From the NCBI RefSeq assembly GCF_900114995.1, contig NZ_FOUX01000009.1:124001-188000 (forward strand): a stretch of DNA of 64,000 nt. Direction: 5' to 3'. Origin of the DNA: Chitinophaga sp. YR627 (GTDB lineage Bacteria; Bacteroidota; Bacteroidia; Chitinophagales; Chitinophagaceae). The notes beneath the pieces were generated by a model. The model had not been told where the DNA came from. It searched no databases and saw only the letters and a list, made by a program, of their open reading frames with translations. Position numbers and translations under genes: made by a program. Below, in pieces: positions 17,979 to 26,017 of this stretch. Within the stretch, counting starts at the first letter, position 1. Each line of letters opens with the position of its first letter.

Positions 17979-18434
17979 CTAATTACAACTGCAGGACCAA
18001 TCCTTATCAAGGTCGATACAGGTAACTACGCTGGTGGTATCTTCGCAAGGTGCGAATACTACGCGGAGGTGCTGGCCTTCTTCAGAATAGCCTTCAAGTG
18101 CATAGGTGGGACATGGTTCGTCCTGGGGATTCGATTTTTCGGTATTGACACTGCCGGTTTCCAGGATCCCAACTACTTCGGCTTCCGTTACATGACGGCA
18201 TTCCATACGGCATCTGGCATGCCGTGTGTACTTGAGTGGTGCATGACGGTTAAGTCCTGCAGGTGTCTTTTCGGTGATCTTCTTGTCCCTCTTGTCTGTT
18301 GTGGCGATACTTGTGTTATTGTGTGCGGTAACGCGCGGTTGACGCTGCGGTCCTTTCCACCATTGTTGTTGCCAGGCGAGCCATAACAACAGCGTTAATA
18401 ACAACATAGGTATATACTTACCCTTAGATTTCAT
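17979..18434 (-). CDS. DUF4258 domain-containing membrane-anchored or exported protein
   Basis: About 151 residues from the ATG at 18434 (MKSKGKYIPMLLLTLLLWLAW; ATG at 18440 also possible). One hydrophobic N-terminal segment is followed by a basic linker and then YTRHARCRMECRHVTEAEVV, the DUF4258 core, which normally reads as a small toxin-like alpha/beta fold. The C-terminal part has LRVVFAPCEDTTSVVTCIDL and an unusual Cys-rich tail (WSCSCN). Eight or so Cys outside the cytosol suggest disulfides. No antitoxin-like neighbour is present, so I make no toxin claim. It is the first gene read leftward from a divergent start with mtaB. Confidence 0.75.
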   Translation of the reverse strand: MKSKGKYIPMLLLTLLLWLAWQQQWWKGPQRQPRVTAHNNTSIATTDKRDKKITEKTPAGLNRHAPLKYTRHARCRMECRHVTEAEVVGILETGSVNTEKSNPQDEPCPTYALEGYSEEGQHLRVVFAPCEDTTSVVTCIDLDKDWSCSCN

Positions 18435-18528
18435 GGTCATGCTCTGTTACGAATACATTCAGCATTGCTCGTGCCGGACGGCAATCTAGTACAATTTTAG
18501 CAATATAACCAGTATAAAAAAAAGGTGC

Positions 18529-18536
18529 TACCTTTG
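18529..18536 (+). promoter_or_regulatory. Candidate -7 box of mtaB, nearly leaderless
   Basis: TACCTTTG ends only 8 nt before the mtaB ATG at 18545. If transcription begins about 4 nt past the box, the leader is about 5 nt. No matching -33 TTTG is seen at the usual distance. Confidence 0.6.
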
Positions 18537-18544
18537 CGATCCTT

Positions 18545-19822
18545 ATGACAACAGGTAAAAAAGTAGCATTCCATACCCTCGGCTGTAAGCTGAACTTTTC
18601 AGAAACCTCCTCGCTGAGCAGGCTGCTGGAACAGGATGGTTTTGTGAAAACAGATTTCGAAGAGCAGGCGGATGTTTATGTGATCAATACCTGCTCTGTT
18701 ACCGAAAACGCAGATAAGGAGTGCCGTCACCTGGTACGCCGTATCCAGCGGAGAGCGCCGGAGAGCATGATTGTGATCACCGGCTGTTATGCACAGCTGA
18801 AACCAAAAGAGATCGCTGAGATCGAAGGCGTTGACCTCGTACTGGGGGCCGCAGAGAAGTTCAATATTGTGGACCACCTGAAAACCCTTACCAAAGGTGA
18901 CAGCGCAAAGATCTGCTCCTGCGACATCGAAGATGTCAATACATTCCATGCCTCCTACTCCGTAAACGACCGTACCCGCACCTTCCTGAAGGTACAGGAC
19001 GGCTGTGACTATACCTGCACCTTCTGTACCATCCCGATGGCCAGAGGTAAAAGCCGTAGTGACAGTGTTGCCCGCGTAGTAGAACACGCCCATTCCCTGG
19101 CGGCTTCCGGCGTAAAAGAGATCGTGCTGACCGGTATCAACCTCGGCGATTTCGGAAAAGGCCTGGAAGGCGGCAAGAAAAGAGAAGAAACTTTCTTTGA
19201 ACTGATACAGGAGCTGGACAAAGTGGAAGGTATCGAGCGGTACCGCATCTCCTCCATCGAACCCAACCTGCTGAGTAATGAGATCATCGAATTTGTGGCT
19301 AACAGCAAACGCTTCATGCCTCATTTCCATATTCCTTTACAGAGCGGCAGTAATGATATACTAGGGCTGATGCGCCGTCGTTACCGTCGTGAACTGTATG
19401 CAGAAAAGGTCGCGCTGATCAAACAGTTTATGCCACATTGCGCCATCGGCGTGGATGTCATTGTAGGCTTCCCGTCTGAATCAGAGGCGCATTTCCAGGA
19501 AACGTACGATTTCCTGCACGGACTGGATATCTCCTACCTGCACGTATTCACTTACTCAGAAAGAGCCAACACCGCCGCACTTGACATTACCCCTGTAGTG
19601 CCTGTGAACGTACGCAATGAGCGGAATAAAATGCTGCGTAACCTGAGCCATAAGAAACAACAGTACTTCAACGAACAACATGTCGGTGAAACCAGAAAGG
19701 TATTGTTTGAAAAACATGGCAAGGACGGTATGATGGAAGGATATACGGACAACTATATTAAAGTCACTACGCCTTACCGCCTGGAATGGACAAATCAGCT
19801 GATTGAATGGGAACTGAAGTAG
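18545..19822 (+). CDS. mtaB: tRNA (t6A37) methylthiotransferase MtaB
   Basis: 425 residues of the methylthiotransferase family. The N-terminal domain binds a second Fe-S cluster through Cys14 (LGCKLNFSE), Cys50 (NTCSVT) and Cys81 (TGCYAQ). The radical SAM cluster is held by Cys154, Cys158 and Cys161 in GCDYTCTFCTIPMARG. HIPLQSGSNDIL and MRRRYRRE match MtaB more closely than MiaB or RimO, and a C-terminal TRAM-like stretch (KVLFEKHGKDGMMEGYTDNY) is present. It converts N6-threonylcarbamoyladenosine at position 37 of ANN-decoding tRNAs to its 2-methylthio form. The gene directly precedes a tRNA cluster, though those are tRNA-Val and not its substrates. Confidence 0.95.
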   Translation: MTTGKKVAFHTLGCKLNFSETSSLSRLLEQDGFVKTDFEEQADVYVINTCSVTENADKECRHLVRRIQRRAPESMIVITGCYAQLKPKEIAEIEGVDLVLGAAEKFNIVDHLKTLTKGDSAKICSCDIEDVNTFHASYSVNDRTRTFLKVQDGCDYTCTFCTIPMARGKSRSDSVARVVEHAHSLAASGVKEIVLTGINLGDFGKGLEGGKKREETFFELIQELDKVEGIERYRISSIEPNLLSNEIIEFVANSKRFMPHFHIPLQSGSNDILGLMRRRYRRELYAEKVALIKQFMPHCAIGVDVIVGFPSESEAHFQETYDFLHGLDISYLHVFTYSERANTAALDITPVVPVNVRNERNKMLRNLSHKKQQYFNEQHVGETRKVLFEKHGKDGMMEGYTDNYIKVTTPYRLEWTNQLIEWELK

Positions 19823-19973
19823 TGTATTTTTGATAAACTCACACTGATAATGTTCCTGCAATAACAAAAAAGTTCTTAATTTATTATTTCAATAAAATCC
19901 TTTTCTGCAAAGGATTTGAGAGCATTCATACTTCATAGCCGATTCACTTTTTGATAATTATTCATTAAAAAAA

Positions 19974-20004
19974 TTTGGCAGAATGAAAATACTTTCTACC
20001 TTTG
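19974..20004 (+). promoter_or_regulatory. Promoter of the tRNA-Val cluster
   Basis: TTTG (19974-19977) and TACCTTTG (19997-20004) are separated by 19 nt, an exact match to the Bacteroidota -33/-7 promoter. The predicted transcript starts near 20008, about 40 nt before the first tRNA. It is the best promoter match I found in the window. Confidence 0.85.
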
Positions 20005-20048
20005 CAATCCCATCAGACAAAAGGACTGGTGGTCACGAAGAAAAGAAT

Positions 20049-20123
20049 GGGAGTTTAGCTCAGCTGGTTCAGAGCATCTGCCTTACAAGCAGAGGGTCGA
20101 TGGTTCGAATCCGTCAACTCCCA
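20049..20123 (+). tRNA. tRNA-Val (anticodon TAC), copy 1
   Basis: 75 nt. GGGAGTT pairs with AACTCCC for the acceptor stem, TCTGC with GCAGA for the anticodon stem, and the seven-base loop CTTACAA gives anticodon TAC. The T-loop reads GGTTCGAATCC. The 3' CCA is not encoded. All three copies are identical. Confidence 0.98.
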
Positions 20124-20153
20124 CTCAGTTACTTTTAAATTTCTTTTTCTTCA

Positions 20154-20228
20154 GGGAGTTTAGCTCAGCTGGTTCAGAGCATCTGCCTTACAAGCAGAGG
20201 GTCGATGGTTCGAATCCGTCAACTCCCA
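20154..20228 (+). tRNA. tRNA-Val (anticodon TAC), copy 2
   Basis: Identical in all 75 bases to copy 1. It starts 30 nt after copy 1 ends, with no terminator between, so both come from one precursor. Confidence 0.98.
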
Positions 20229-20233
20229 CCCAG

Positions 20234-20267
20234 AAGCTTCATCAACAGGATGATGCTTTTTTTTTGA
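20234..20267 (+). terminator. Terminator after tRNA-Val copy 2
   Basis: AAGCTTCATC pairs with GATGATGCTT with one mismatch across a short loop, followed by T9. It would end part of the transcription before copy 3. Confidence 0.8.
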
Positions 20268-20325
20268 CAAAAATGTTTCCGCTGTATGGCGGTCCTCTCA
20301 GGGAAACCTGATAGCGAAAAGATAA

Positions 20326-20400
20326 GGGAGTTTAGCTCAGCTGGTTCAGAGCATCTGCCTTACAAGCAGAGGGTCGATGGTTCGAATCCGTCAACTCCCA
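20326..20400 (+). tRNA. tRNA-Val (anticodon TAC), copy 3
   Basis: Identical to copies 1 and 2. It lies 97 nt after copy 2 and beyond a terminator, so its expression depends on read-through or on a weak promoter in the 60-nt spacer, where I see none. Confidence 0.98.
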
Positions 20401-20406
20401 CATAGA

Positions 20407-20439
20407 AAGCTTCATCGTTAGATGAGGCTTTTTTTTTGC
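20407..20439 (+). terminator. Terminator after tRNA-Val copy 3
   Basis: AAGCTTCATC with GATGAGGCTT (one G-T wobble) around GTTA, followed by T9. It resembles the terminator after copy 2, which suggests that tRNA and terminator were duplicated together. Confidence 0.88.
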
Positions 20440-20450
20440 CCCATCTTTTT

Positions 20451-20465
20451 CAATTAAGAATTAAC
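20451..20465 (+). repeat. AATTAAGAATT-type short repeat
   Basis: CAATTAAGAATTAAC follows the last tRNA terminator and precedes the MTHFR-like gene. It is a member of the dispersed family described among the findings. Confidence 0.5.
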
Positions 20466-20493
20466 TTGCACTGTTTTTAAAAACCGCCACCCA

Positions 20494-21489
20494 ATGGGCC
20501 ATACGCTTGCTGATAAAATTAAATCGGGACATTCAAGACTTGTTTTTTACAGCCTTACTCCTCCTAAAATAACTACCAACCAGGATAGGATCGCTGAAAT
20601 AGCACAGGCACAGGCTGAACGCATCAGTGCTCTTGATATCGATGGACTGATCCTCTATGATATCCAGGATGAAGCTACCAGAACTGAACAGGAAAGAACA
20701 TTCGCTTTTATACCGACTGTACTGCCGGAACAATATAGCAGGGATTATTTTCATCAGCTGAAAGTTCCCCGTATCATCTATAAAAGTATTGCCAATCTGA
20801 ATGCTGCGCAGTTTCAGCAATGGTTAACTGACAACACAGATATACAGCACTCCGTGTTTGTAGGCGCTTCTTCTCAGCAACAGATCGAACAAACCAACTT
20901 CTCTCTGCTGGATGCTTACGCACTCAGACAACAATATGCACCTAGCCTGGTCATCGGAGGTGTAACCATCCCGGAACGCCATGCGAAGAAAGGAGATGAA
21001 CACATCAGGCTTACCAGCAAGATGGAACAGGGTTGCAGCTTCTTTGTATCACAGTGCGTGTATAACGTGAATGATACCAAAGATGTACTGGCAGATTATT
21101 ACTATCACTCCCGTGAAACCAGTCAGACACCTGCACCGATCGTCTTTACACTGGCCCCCTGTGGTTCACTGAAAACATTGCAGTTCATGGAATGGCTGGG
21201 CATCAAGGTGCCGAAATGGCTGTATAATGACCTCAAACATTCTAAAGACATCTTACAGGCCTCTATAGACACCTGTCTTAATGTAGCATCTGAACTCCTG
21301 GAATATGCTGATAAAAAGAACATGTCCATCGGCTTCAATATCGAAAGTATTTCGATCAAAAAAGACGAGATCAGCGCTTCTATCGATCTGCTGGACCAGG
21401 TACTCAAACTGAGTAAACAATCCTTTAAAATGGCACCGGAAAGGTCATTAGGAAAGGTGGTGGAAGAAGTGAGAATGCCACATTATTAA
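20494..21489 (+). CDS. Methylenetetrahydrofolate reductase-like protein
   Basis: 331 residues forming one TIM-barrel-like domain. RLVFYSLTPPKIT resembles the FEFFPPK opening of MTHFR, IAQAQAERISALDIDGLILYDI the first helix-strand, and SLVIGGVTIPERHAKKGDEHIRLTSKMEQGCSFFVSQCVYN matches the conserved PxxHP...KxxAGAxFxxTQ stretch that contacts folate and FAD. The catalytic Glu that protonates FAD in MTHFR is not in its usual context, since the opening has S-L-T-P-P instead of E-F-F-P-P. It may be a related flavoprotein rather than the true folate enzyme. It stands alone and converges on the antiporter gene. Confidence 0.7.
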   Translation: MGHTLADKIKSGHSRLVFYSLTPPKITTNQDRIAEIAQAQAERISALDIDGLILYDIQDEATRTEQERTFAFIPTVLPEQYSRDYFHQLKVPRIIYKSIANLNAAQFQQWLTDNTDIQHSVFVGASSQQQIEQTNFSLLDAYALRQQYAPSLVIGGVTIPERHAKKGDEHIRLTSKMEQGCSFFVSQCVYNVNDTKDVLADYYYHSRETSQTPAPIVFTLAPCGSLKTLQFMEWLGIKVPKWLYNDLKHSKDILQASIDTCLNVASELLEYADKKNMSIGFNIESISIKKDEISASIDLLDQVLKLSKQSFKMAPERSLGKVVEEVRMPHY

Positions 21490-21501
21490 TTAAGGATTAA
21501 C
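21483..21501 (+). repeat. AATTAAGAATT-type short repeat at gene end
   Basis: TTATTAATTAAGGATTAAC overlaps the stop codon region of the MTHFR-like gene. An inverted counterpart lies at 21592 on the other side of the shared terminator. Confidence 0.5.
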
Positions 21502-21523
21502 ATCAATAATCTTCAAATAAACC

Positions 21524-21557
21524 AAAAGAGGCGTCCGGCAAAATGGACGCCTCTTTT
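21524..21557. terminator. Bidirectional terminator between MTHFR-like and antiporter genes
   Basis: A perfect 13-bp stem, AAAAGAGGCGTCC (21524-21536) with GGACGCCTCTTTT (21545-21557), has T-runs on both strands and serves both convergent genes. Confidence 0.92.
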
Positions 21558-21591
21558 GATTTATAATGACTGCTACGATCTTCGCGGCATT

Positions 21592-21626
21592 CAATTCTTA
21601 ATCCTTAATTTTTAATTCTTAATTTT
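21592..21626 (-). repeat. AATTAAGAATT-type short repeat at antiporter gene end
   Basis: CAATTCTTAATCCTTAA and TTTTAATTCTTAATTTTCC on the plus strand read AATTAAGAATT on the minus strand, immediately after the antiporter stop codon. Confidence 0.55.
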
Positions 21627-21629
21627 CCT

Positions 21630-23789
21630 TTACCGCTTCCCTTTCAAGATCCTCCTCACTGCTTTACCCAGTTTATTCAGATTCGCCAGCTGCTCCTGAA
21701 TAGGCGCCAGGGTAAGATCTTCCGGCTGTACACCGGCTTCAATATAATCGATCTCCTGTTGTTCCGGATAGATCAGCACAATGTTATGTGCCGGGAAATG
21801 GCGGCTCAGCCTTCCCGGCATACCATCCAGATAAGGACGATGAGACAACGTACCCTTACGGGCTGCCACTACCATTACCAGGTCATTCTTCGTGATATCT
21901 TTCGCCAGTAAAAGCAGTTCTTCGATATTGTCAAACTGTTTGAAGTTGATCTCTATGCTGAGTTTAAACTGTTGCAGATAAGCTTCTATGGCTTTCTGCG
22001 TATTCGTACTACAACAGATCATCAGCCTCGCTCCTATCTGCTTGCTGAGCAGGAAGACCTTCTGAATGTAATGCAGGAAGCCTATTTCATATTCTGCATT
22101 TTTGGGCATCACCAGCACCAGCTTTTTAGTCGCATTCAATGGATAATGGAAGTCGCATACATAGATCGTTTCCCTTACACTTTGTAATACGTTGTCCAGC
22201 GTCGTACCGAAGATCGAACCAAACAAACGTTCTGTCGTACTGTTATTCTTATCTGTCCAGCCCAGCACCACGTCTGTGATCATCAGTTCCTTTGCTGCTC
22301 TCGCAATACCATCCGATACGTTCAGGTCAATACGTGTCACCGCCTGTACCTTACTTTCTGTAGCACCTGCATACATCACAGCTGCTTCCATGATCTTGTT
22401 GGTCAGCGCTACTTTCTGTTTCGCCTCTTCATCATCCTGCACTACTGCCAAAGGATAAATGGGCGTATGCGTGTCCGGATCCTTGATCATCAGCGCAAAG
22501 TCCAGTAAAGGTTCCATATGTCCCTGCCGGGAGATCGGCACCAGTACTCTTTCCTGTGTATCTTCTGTGGCAGGTTTACGTTCTGCTTCTATGATCGCCA
22601 GTTTGCGGCCCGCGCTCTCTGTTACGAAAGAACCGGCCAGACAGGTAATCAGGATCAGCACGACGGTACCATTCAGTACATGTTCGTTGATGATCCCCAT
22701 ATTAAATCCGATCAGTATCACTGCAATCGTTGCGGCTGCATGCGAACTGCTCAGCCCAAATATTACATTCCGTTGTGTAGATGTATAACCAAAACTCAGT
22801 TGCGTAAAAAATGCCGCGAGGTATTTACTGACAAGCGCCATTGTGGTCAGCACACCGGCTATCAGTAAGGCTTCCGGTCCTTTGAGCAGTACACGCAGAT
22901 CTACCAGCATCCCCACGCTGATCAGAAAGAAAGGAATGAATAATGCATTACCGGTGAACTCAATCCTGTTCATCAGCGGAGAGGTATGCGGAATCAGCTG
23001 ATTCAATGCAAGTCCGGCGAGGAAGGCCCCGATAATCCCTTCCACACCTGCCAGTTCGGCCAGGAAAGCAGCCAGAAATACCAGCGCCAGCACAAAGATG
23101 AAGTGAGAGGTTTTATCGTCTTTGATCTTCTTGAAAAACCAGCGACCTATCATCGGAAATATCCAGAGAATGATGGTGGCAAAGACCACCAGTGACACCG
23201 ACAGACGAATCCAGAACTGTGTGTTCAGATTACCGGCCGCAGCTCCTGTAATGATCGCCAGTATGACCAGTACGGCGGTATCTGTAATGATCGTACCTCC
23301 TACCGCTACCGTGACCGCTTCATTTTTAGTGATACCCAGCCGGCTTGCCAATGGATAAGCTACCAGCGTATGGGTGGCAAACATACTGGAAACCAGCAGC
23401 GTAGCCATAAAATTAAAGTGCAGCACATACATGCAGATGACATATCCTAAAATGAGTGGGATGAAAAAGGTAAAGGCGCCAAATACCAGACTACGGTTCC
23501 GGTTTTTCCTGAACTCGGTCATGTCCAGCTCTAGTCCGGCGAGGAACATGATATACAACAGACCTGCCTTTCCAAACAGGTCAATACTACCTTTCTCGAT
23601 GATCTTAAACCCATGATCTCCGATCGCCATACCTGCCAGGATCAGTCCGATGATACTGGGAATACGGAACTTACGGAGGATAATAGGAGCTAACAGGATG
23701 ATAAATAACACCAGTGAAAAAATCGGAATAGGGTCTTTCAGCGGTAGCTTAATATCTATCAATAACTTAATGCCGTTCAATACATTCAT
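21630..23789 (-). CDS. CPA2-family cation/proton antiporter with C-terminal stress-protein-like domains
   Basis: 719 residues. The first 400 or so hold about twelve membrane segments of the Na+/H+ exchanger type, with the discontinuous-helix blocks LAGLELDMTEFRKN, GTIITDTAVLVILAI and GVEGIIGAFLAGLALNQLIP. The Thr-Asp pair of GTIITDT replaces the Asn-Asp or Gln-Asp of better-studied members. The last 300 residues are cytosolic and resemble two tandem USP-like alpha/beta folds (ERVLVPISRQGHMEPLLDFA, KLVLVMPKNAEYEIGFLHYI) rather than the TrkA-N domain of KefB/C. It probably exchanges K+ or Na+ for protons at the inner membrane. It has no cotranscribed neighbour. Confidence 0.9.
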   Translation of the reverse strand: MNVLNGIKLLIDIKLPLKDPIPIFSLVLFIILLAPIILRKFRIPSIIGLILAGMAIGDHGFKIIEKGSIDLFGKAGLLYIMFLAGLELDMTEFRKNRNRSLVFGAFTFFIPLILGYVICMYVLHFNFMATLLVSSMFATHTLVAYPLASRLGITKNEAVTVAVGGTIITDTAVLVILAIITGAAAGNLNTQFWIRLSVSLVVFATIILWIFPMIGRWFFKKIKDDKTSHFIFVLALVFLAAFLAELAGVEGIIGAFLAGLALNQLIPHTSPLMNRIEFTGNALFIPFFLISVGMLVDLRVLLKGPEALLIAGVLTTMALVSKYLAAFFTQLSFGYTSTQRNVIFGLSSSHAAATIAVILIGFNMGIINEHVLNGTVVLILITCLAGSFVTESAGRKLAIIEAERKPATEDTQERVLVPISRQGHMEPLLDFALMIKDPDTHTPIYPLAVVQDDEEAKQKVALTNKIMEAAVMYAGATESKVQAVTRIDLNVSDGIARAAKELMITDVVLGWTDKNNSTTERLFGSIFGTTLDNVLQSVRETIYVCDFHYPLNATKKLVLVMPKNAEYEIGFLHYIQKVFLLSKQIGARLMICCSTNTQKAIEAYLQQFKLSIEINFKQFDNIEELLLLAKDITKNDLVMVVAARKGTLSHRPYLDGMPGRLSRHFPAHNIVLIYPEQQEIDYIEAGVQPEDLTLAPIQEQLANLNKLGKAVRRILKGKR

Positions 23790-23924
23790 AACCTAATTGC
23801 TAGTGTTTACAATAATAGTAATTCTCGCTCAATGCTCACTGATTATGTTAAATATGTGATTTTCATATTCATCTGTGCCGCGCTACACTAAAACATTCCT
23901 ATTTAATTTAACGATTATTAAGCG

Positions 23925-23932
23925 TAGTTTTG
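23925..23932 (+). promoter_or_regulatory. Candidate -7 box of the clpS-aat operon
   Basis: TAGTTTTG matches TAnnTTTG, 20 nt before the clpS ATG at 23953. It lies downstream of the ATG at 23875, which argues that the longer clpS frame is not translated. Confidence 0.55.
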
Positions 23933-23952
23933 TGGAAAGTTTTTACCGGATT

Positions 23953-24261
23953 ATGAGCCAGCGTAATCAAACAGGCACGAAGATTCAAGAATGGGAAGAC
24001 GTATTGGTAGCTGAAGACGAACAGTTTCCCTTCAGCCTTATCGTTTGGAATGATGAGGTTAATACATTTGACTGGGTGATACAGTCGCTGATCGAAGTAT
24101 GTGACCATACTCAGGAACAGGCTGAACAATGCGCTCTGATCATTCACCACAACGGTAAGTATGCCGTGAAACAGGGCGAATTCACCCGCCTTCGCCCGAT
24201 GTGCGAAGCTCTGCTGGACAGAGGCATCAGCGCTACCCTTGAAGAAGCGGTAGAAGGATAA
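23953..24261 (+). CDS. clpS: ATP-dependent Clp protease adaptor ClpS
   Basis: 102 residues from the ATG at 23953 (MSQRNQTGTKIQEWEDV). A longer frame to 23875 would add 26 residues unlike ClpS and would start before the -7 box. FSLIVWNDEVNTFDWVIQSL is the conserved ClpS core, with the Asn and Asp of WNDEVNTFDWV that clamp an N-terminal degron residue, and CALIIHHNGKYAVKQGE supplies the ClpA/C contact surface. ClpS hands proteins with N-terminal Leu, Phe, Trp or Tyr to a Clp protease. Its stop codon overlaps the aat start by one base. Confidence 0.95.
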   Translation: MSQRNQTGTKIQEWEDVLVAEDEQFPFSLIVWNDEVNTFDWVIQSLIEVCDHTQEQAEQCALIIHHNGKYAVKQGEFTRLRPMCEALLDRGISATLEEAVEG

Positions 24262-24905
24262 TGCCCATATTTGAGCTTTCAGAAGATTTGATTTTCCCGC
24301 CTGTCGATCTGGCTGAGCCGGATGGATTGCTGGCCTATGGCGGAGACTTATCCGCAGAACGCTTATTGCTTGCCTATAGTGAAGGCATCTTTCCCTGGTA
24401 TGATGAACCACCTATCCTCTGGTGGAGTCCCGATCCAAGATTCGTATTATTTCCCGAAGATTTAAAGATATCCGCCAGCATGAAACAGGTGCTGAAGAAG
24501 GGCATATTCACTATTACGGTGAATAAGGATTTCCCTGCGGTCATTGCCGGCTGCAGAAAGGTACCCCGCCGCGGACAGGACGGTACCTGGATCACCCGTG
24601 ATGTGGAAAAAGCCTATATCTCTTTACATAAAGCAGGTTATGCACATTCTGTAGAATGCTGGCAGAACGGTGAACTGGTAGGTGGATTCTATGGTATTCA
24701 GCTGGGAACCAGTTTCTTTGGTGAATCAATGTTCTCGCTCGTCAGCAATGCCTCCAAAGCAGCCTTTATCACCTTTGTGCAATATGCCGCCGGCAAAGGT
24801 ATCACCCTGATCGATTGCCAGGTATATACCGACCACCTGGCCTCACTGGGAGCCGGTATGATACCAAGAGCAGAATTCCTCCGCATCATCAAAAAAGACC
24901 AATAA
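24261..24905 (+). CDS. aat: Leucyl/phenylalanyl-tRNA-protein transferase
   Basis: 214 residues. Family blocks are FPPVDLAEPDGLLAYGGDLS, GIFPWYDEPPILWWSPDPR, KVPRRGQDGTWI, SVECWQNGELVGGFYG and FFGESMFS, all in the usual order. Aat adds Leu or Phe from charged tRNA to proteins with N-terminal Lys or Arg, creating the degron that ClpS recognises. TAATG overlap with clpS shows translational coupling, so this operon encodes both the writer and the reader of the bacterial N-degron pathway. Length is slightly short of E. coli Aat but typical of Bacteroidota. Confidence 0.97.
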   Translation: MPIFELSEDLIFPPVDLAEPDGLLAYGGDLSAERLLLAYSEGIFPWYDEPPILWWSPDPRFVLFPEDLKISASMKQVLKKGIFTITVNKDFPAVIAGCRKVPRRGQDGTWITRDVEKAYISLHKAGYAHSVECWQNGELVGGFYGIQLGTSFFGESMFSLVSNASKAAFITFVQYAAGKGITLIDCQVYTDHLASLGAGMIPRAEFLRIIKKDQ

Positions 24906-24936
24906 AAAACTCCGCCCTGTTGGTACAAAGCGGAGT
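24904..24936 (-). terminator. Terminator of the lipoprotein gene (overlaps the aat end)
   Basis: ACTCCGC (24910-24916) pairs with GCGGAGT (24930-24936). On the minus strand it is followed by T6, so it ends the lipoprotein transcript. Its distal side touches the aat stop codon. Confidence 0.8.
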
Positions 24937-24958
24937 CTGTTACTATACTGATCTGTAC

Positions 24959-25882
24959 TTACTTTGCTTTTTTCTTCGCGTAACTTCCTTCAAAGAAACA
25001 ACGCACGCCCCTGTAAGCGCCACAACCACCGATCTCTTTGATACTCACTCTACCGGCAGCAAACTGGAATGCGATACCGCAGTCAGTCTCCTTATCCTTG
25101 TATTCGCCTTTATTAGCGCCGGTAAAATGACCTGTACCGGATAATTCTCCTTTACAGCCTGTCTTATTAGAGAAAGAAATAAAGAACTGGAAAGATTTAG
25201 GATCATCGCCATCACGTACAGACACCAGGCTGTTTTCACCGCTTACATAATCACCAGAGAGTTTATGTGCCGCTTTCAGCGTGTCTATCGGATTGAATAA
25301 CTGACCTGCTCCCGGATCACCGGTGGTATTGGTCATAATCAATGTCGTACTGCCATTGTCAGATACCCCAAAGAAATCTTCACGGGTGGATCTGTGGCCA
25401 GGTTCCAGTTCCCGCTCATTGGTCACTTTGATGACCTGACGGGTATCTATTGAGAAATAAAATACATCGCTTTTATCAGCCACTTTACCTGCCGGCAGGC
25501 GGTTCAGGTAATGACCTTTTTTATCCAGGAAGCATATATAAGCGGTAGTTGCTGTTTTACCCACTGCTTTTACCACAAAGTAATTCACAGCAGCGCCGTC
25601 AACAGCAGCCACCGGATAGAACTTAATAGTCGCTCCCTCCGGGAAATCAGATTTACCCAGGGTATCTGTCAGGAACTGTTTCAGTACTTCCGGAGAAATA
25701 CCGGCAGTATCCGATTTTTTGTTCGCCAGCTCTTCCGGCATCAGTTTATAAGGCAGTTTAGCCTCTGCAAACAAGTGGCGGAAGTCTTCAAATGTGAAGT
25801 CATCCTTACCTGATTTGTTCTTTTTTGAGCCACATCCGGCCAGCAGACCGATAGTCAACAGCGCTAATACTAGCTTATTCAT
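24959..25882 (-). CDS. Lipoprotein of unknown function
   Basis: I place the start at 25882 (MNKLVLALLTIGLLAGCGSKK), which opens a perfect lipoprotein signal with lipobox LAGC and Cys17. The longer frame to 25981 buries it. About 307 residues. The mature N-terminus is Lys/Ser-rich (GSKKNKSGKDDF), then an alpha/beta region with KLPYKLMPEEL and TIKFYPVAAVDG. No known motif is seen. Near the C-terminus are four Cys (TDCGIAFQ, GGCGAYRGVRCFF). The protein is probably on the periplasmic face or surface of the envelope. It is transcribed alone, divergent from mntR. Confidence 0.8.
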   Translation of the reverse strand: MNKLVLALLTIGLLAGCGSKKNKSGKDDFTFEDFRHLFAEAKLPYKLMPEELANKKSDTAGISPEVLKQFLTDTLGKSDFPEGATIKFYPVAAVDGAAVNYFVVKAVGKTATTAYICFLDKKGHYLNRLPAGKVADKSDVFYFSIDTRQVIKVTNERELEPGHRSTREDFFGVSDNGSTTLIMTNTTGDPGAGQLFNPIDTLKAAHKLSGDYVSGENSLVSVRDGDDPKSFQFFISFSNKTGCKGELSGTGHFTGANKGEYKDKETDCGIAFQFAAGRVSIKEIGGCGAYRGVRCFFEGSYAKKKAK

Positions 25883-25987
25883 GCGTATATGCTTGTTTAT
25901 TACGGCCGAAAAGTTAGAGAAAAAAATGATATGATCAAAATAAGGACCCCACCCGGAGCGTTGCGTTTGCATTTCTGGCAATAATTA

Positions 25988-26003
25988 TTTAGATTTACCT
26001 AAA
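25988..26003 (+). promoter_or_regulatory. Candidate MntR/DtxR operator upstream of mntR
   Basis: The dyad TTTAG-ATTTAC-CTAAA lies 14 nt before the start codon of a DtxR-family regulator. It resembles the TTAGG...CCTAA-type boxes bound by this family and would fit autoregulation; only the symmetry and position are seen. Confidence 0.5.
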
Positions 26004-26017
26004 CTTTATTTTAAGGA

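Noticed and set aside
17979..18434. DUF4258 protein as toxin of a toxin-antitoxin pair
   Set aside because: It has an export signal and Cys-rich end, and no small antitoxin-like gene is adjacent.
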